NCBI RefSeq assembly: GCF_020782115.1
Contig: NZ_JAJGMW010000027.1
Span: 1 to 57,507, forward strand
Reading direction: 5' to 3'
DNA from: Leeuwenhoekiella parthenopeia
GTDB lineage: Bacteria; Bacteroidota; Bacteroidia; Flavobacteriales; Flavobacteriaceae
Length of the DNA: 57,507 nt
The notes under the pieces were generated by a model that did not search any database, was not told where the DNA came from, and worked only from the letters and a program-made list of their open reading frames with translations. Below are positions 57,281 to 57,507 of this stretch, in pieces. Position numbers and translations under genes: made by a program. Position 1 is the stretch's first letter. Every line of letters begins with the position of its first letter.

Positions 57281-57507
57281 TGTACGTCCCTGATATAGGT
57301 TGACCACTTAAACGTGATTAACAATGAAATCCAACGTACAAATCATCCAAAAGAGGCGTGTTTATTCTGAGAGTTTTAAACGTCAGATCGTCGAAGATTT
57401 TGAATCCGGTAAGTATAGTGCTAGCCAACTATCGATGTTGCACAACATACCTTGTGTTAGTATTTACCGATGGATTTATAAATTTTCTAACTTTAATGAG
57501 AAAGGAT
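57281..57507. mobile_element. IS3-family insertion sequence, left end (cut by the window)
   Basis: The putative terminal sequence TGTACGTCCCTGATATAGG starts at 57281 and is followed at 57324 by a transposase orfA. TGTACGTCCC/GGTTGACC-type ends are common in IS3-group elements. The right end lies outside the window, so terminal inversion and target duplication cannot be tested here. Confidence 0.6.
57324..57507 (+). CDS. IS3-family transposase OrfA, N-terminal part
   Basis: An open frame from the ATG at 57324 to the window edge (61 codons). The protein MKSNVQIIQKRRVYSESFKR, then QIVEDFESGKYSASQLSML and HNIPCVSIYRWIYKF is a helix-turn-helix of the IS3/IS911 OrfA type, in which the SESFKRQIVEDFESGKYS and VSIYRWIYKF segments are conserved. 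The rest of orfA and the OrfB catalytic domain are beyond the window. Confidence 0.75.
   Translation, partial: MKSNVQIIQKRRVYSESFKRQIVEDFESGKYSASQLSMLHNIPCVSIYRWIYKFSNFNEKG

Overview
The window is a 57.5-kb piece of a chromosome from a member of the Bacteroidetes, most probably a marine Flavobacteriaceae. The basis is the set of recognisable flavobacterial families (DUF6089, DUF6702, DUF4174, DUF4920, ribosomal protein Thx, a cyclophilin-FKBP fusion, an Fe-S photolyase beside a DASH cryptochrome), lipoprotein signals ending in SC or AC, and -7 promoter boxes of the Bacteroidetes TAnnTTTG type. I cannot name the genus. Most of the window is ordinary housekeeping and envelope gene content, densely packed on both strands.

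Layout. Positions 1-2100 are accessory: three leftward ORFs (a truncated ATPase and two unknowns) separated by long imperfect inverted repeats, so the stretch looks like a gene-cassette array. Positions 2.6-8.6 kb hold a thioredoxin-like lipoprotein, gpmI, an M48 protease, a Tat-exported M15 peptidase, three GNAT acetyltransferases and pepE. Positions 8.7-13.8 kb hold two paralogous secreted CarboxypepD_reg proteins, DUF6702, an M1 metallopeptidase and tatA. Positions 14.1-17.5 kb form a kynU-kmo-O-methyltransferase operon, divergent from an MFS exporter. Positions 18.9-26 kb hold a lipoprotein, two pirins around a Bcr/CflA exporter, a DUF6089 protein and an ABC exporter. Positions 26.3-28.1 kb hold an SDR and an aldo/keto reductase.

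Positions 28.3-33.6 kb form a leftward flavoprotein and photoreactivation cluster: old yellow enzyme, flavin reductase, DUF2256, cryptochrome-DASH, Fe-S photolyase and two tiny membrane or lipoproteins. Positions 33.8-42.2 kb hold msrA-DUF4174, a Nif3/coiled-coil pair, lpxK, a TPR hybrid histidine kinase, GAPDH and lipA. Positions 42.4-47.3 kb hold small membrane proteins, a hydrolase-fold secreted protein, an MFS transporter with a promoter-leader-terminator unit just upstream, crcB and an SRPBCC/GyrI protein. Positions 47.4-57.3 kb hold a MazG-like protein, an ABC-F ATPase, an O-methyltransferase, a LolD/MacB-like ATPase, yaaA, Thx, the dual immunophilin, ilvE, DUF4920 and mnmD. The window ends inside an IS3-family element.

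Intergenic DNA is unusually structured. Several gaps in the right half carry short tandem arrays with 7- or 8-bp units of differing sequence. There are also dispersed inverted repeats and many intrinsic terminators. The items I judge most worth a second look are the cassette-like array at the left end, the leader/terminator unit at 45380-45575, and the family of 7-8-bp tandem arrays. No rRNA, CRISPR array or convincing tRNA was seen.
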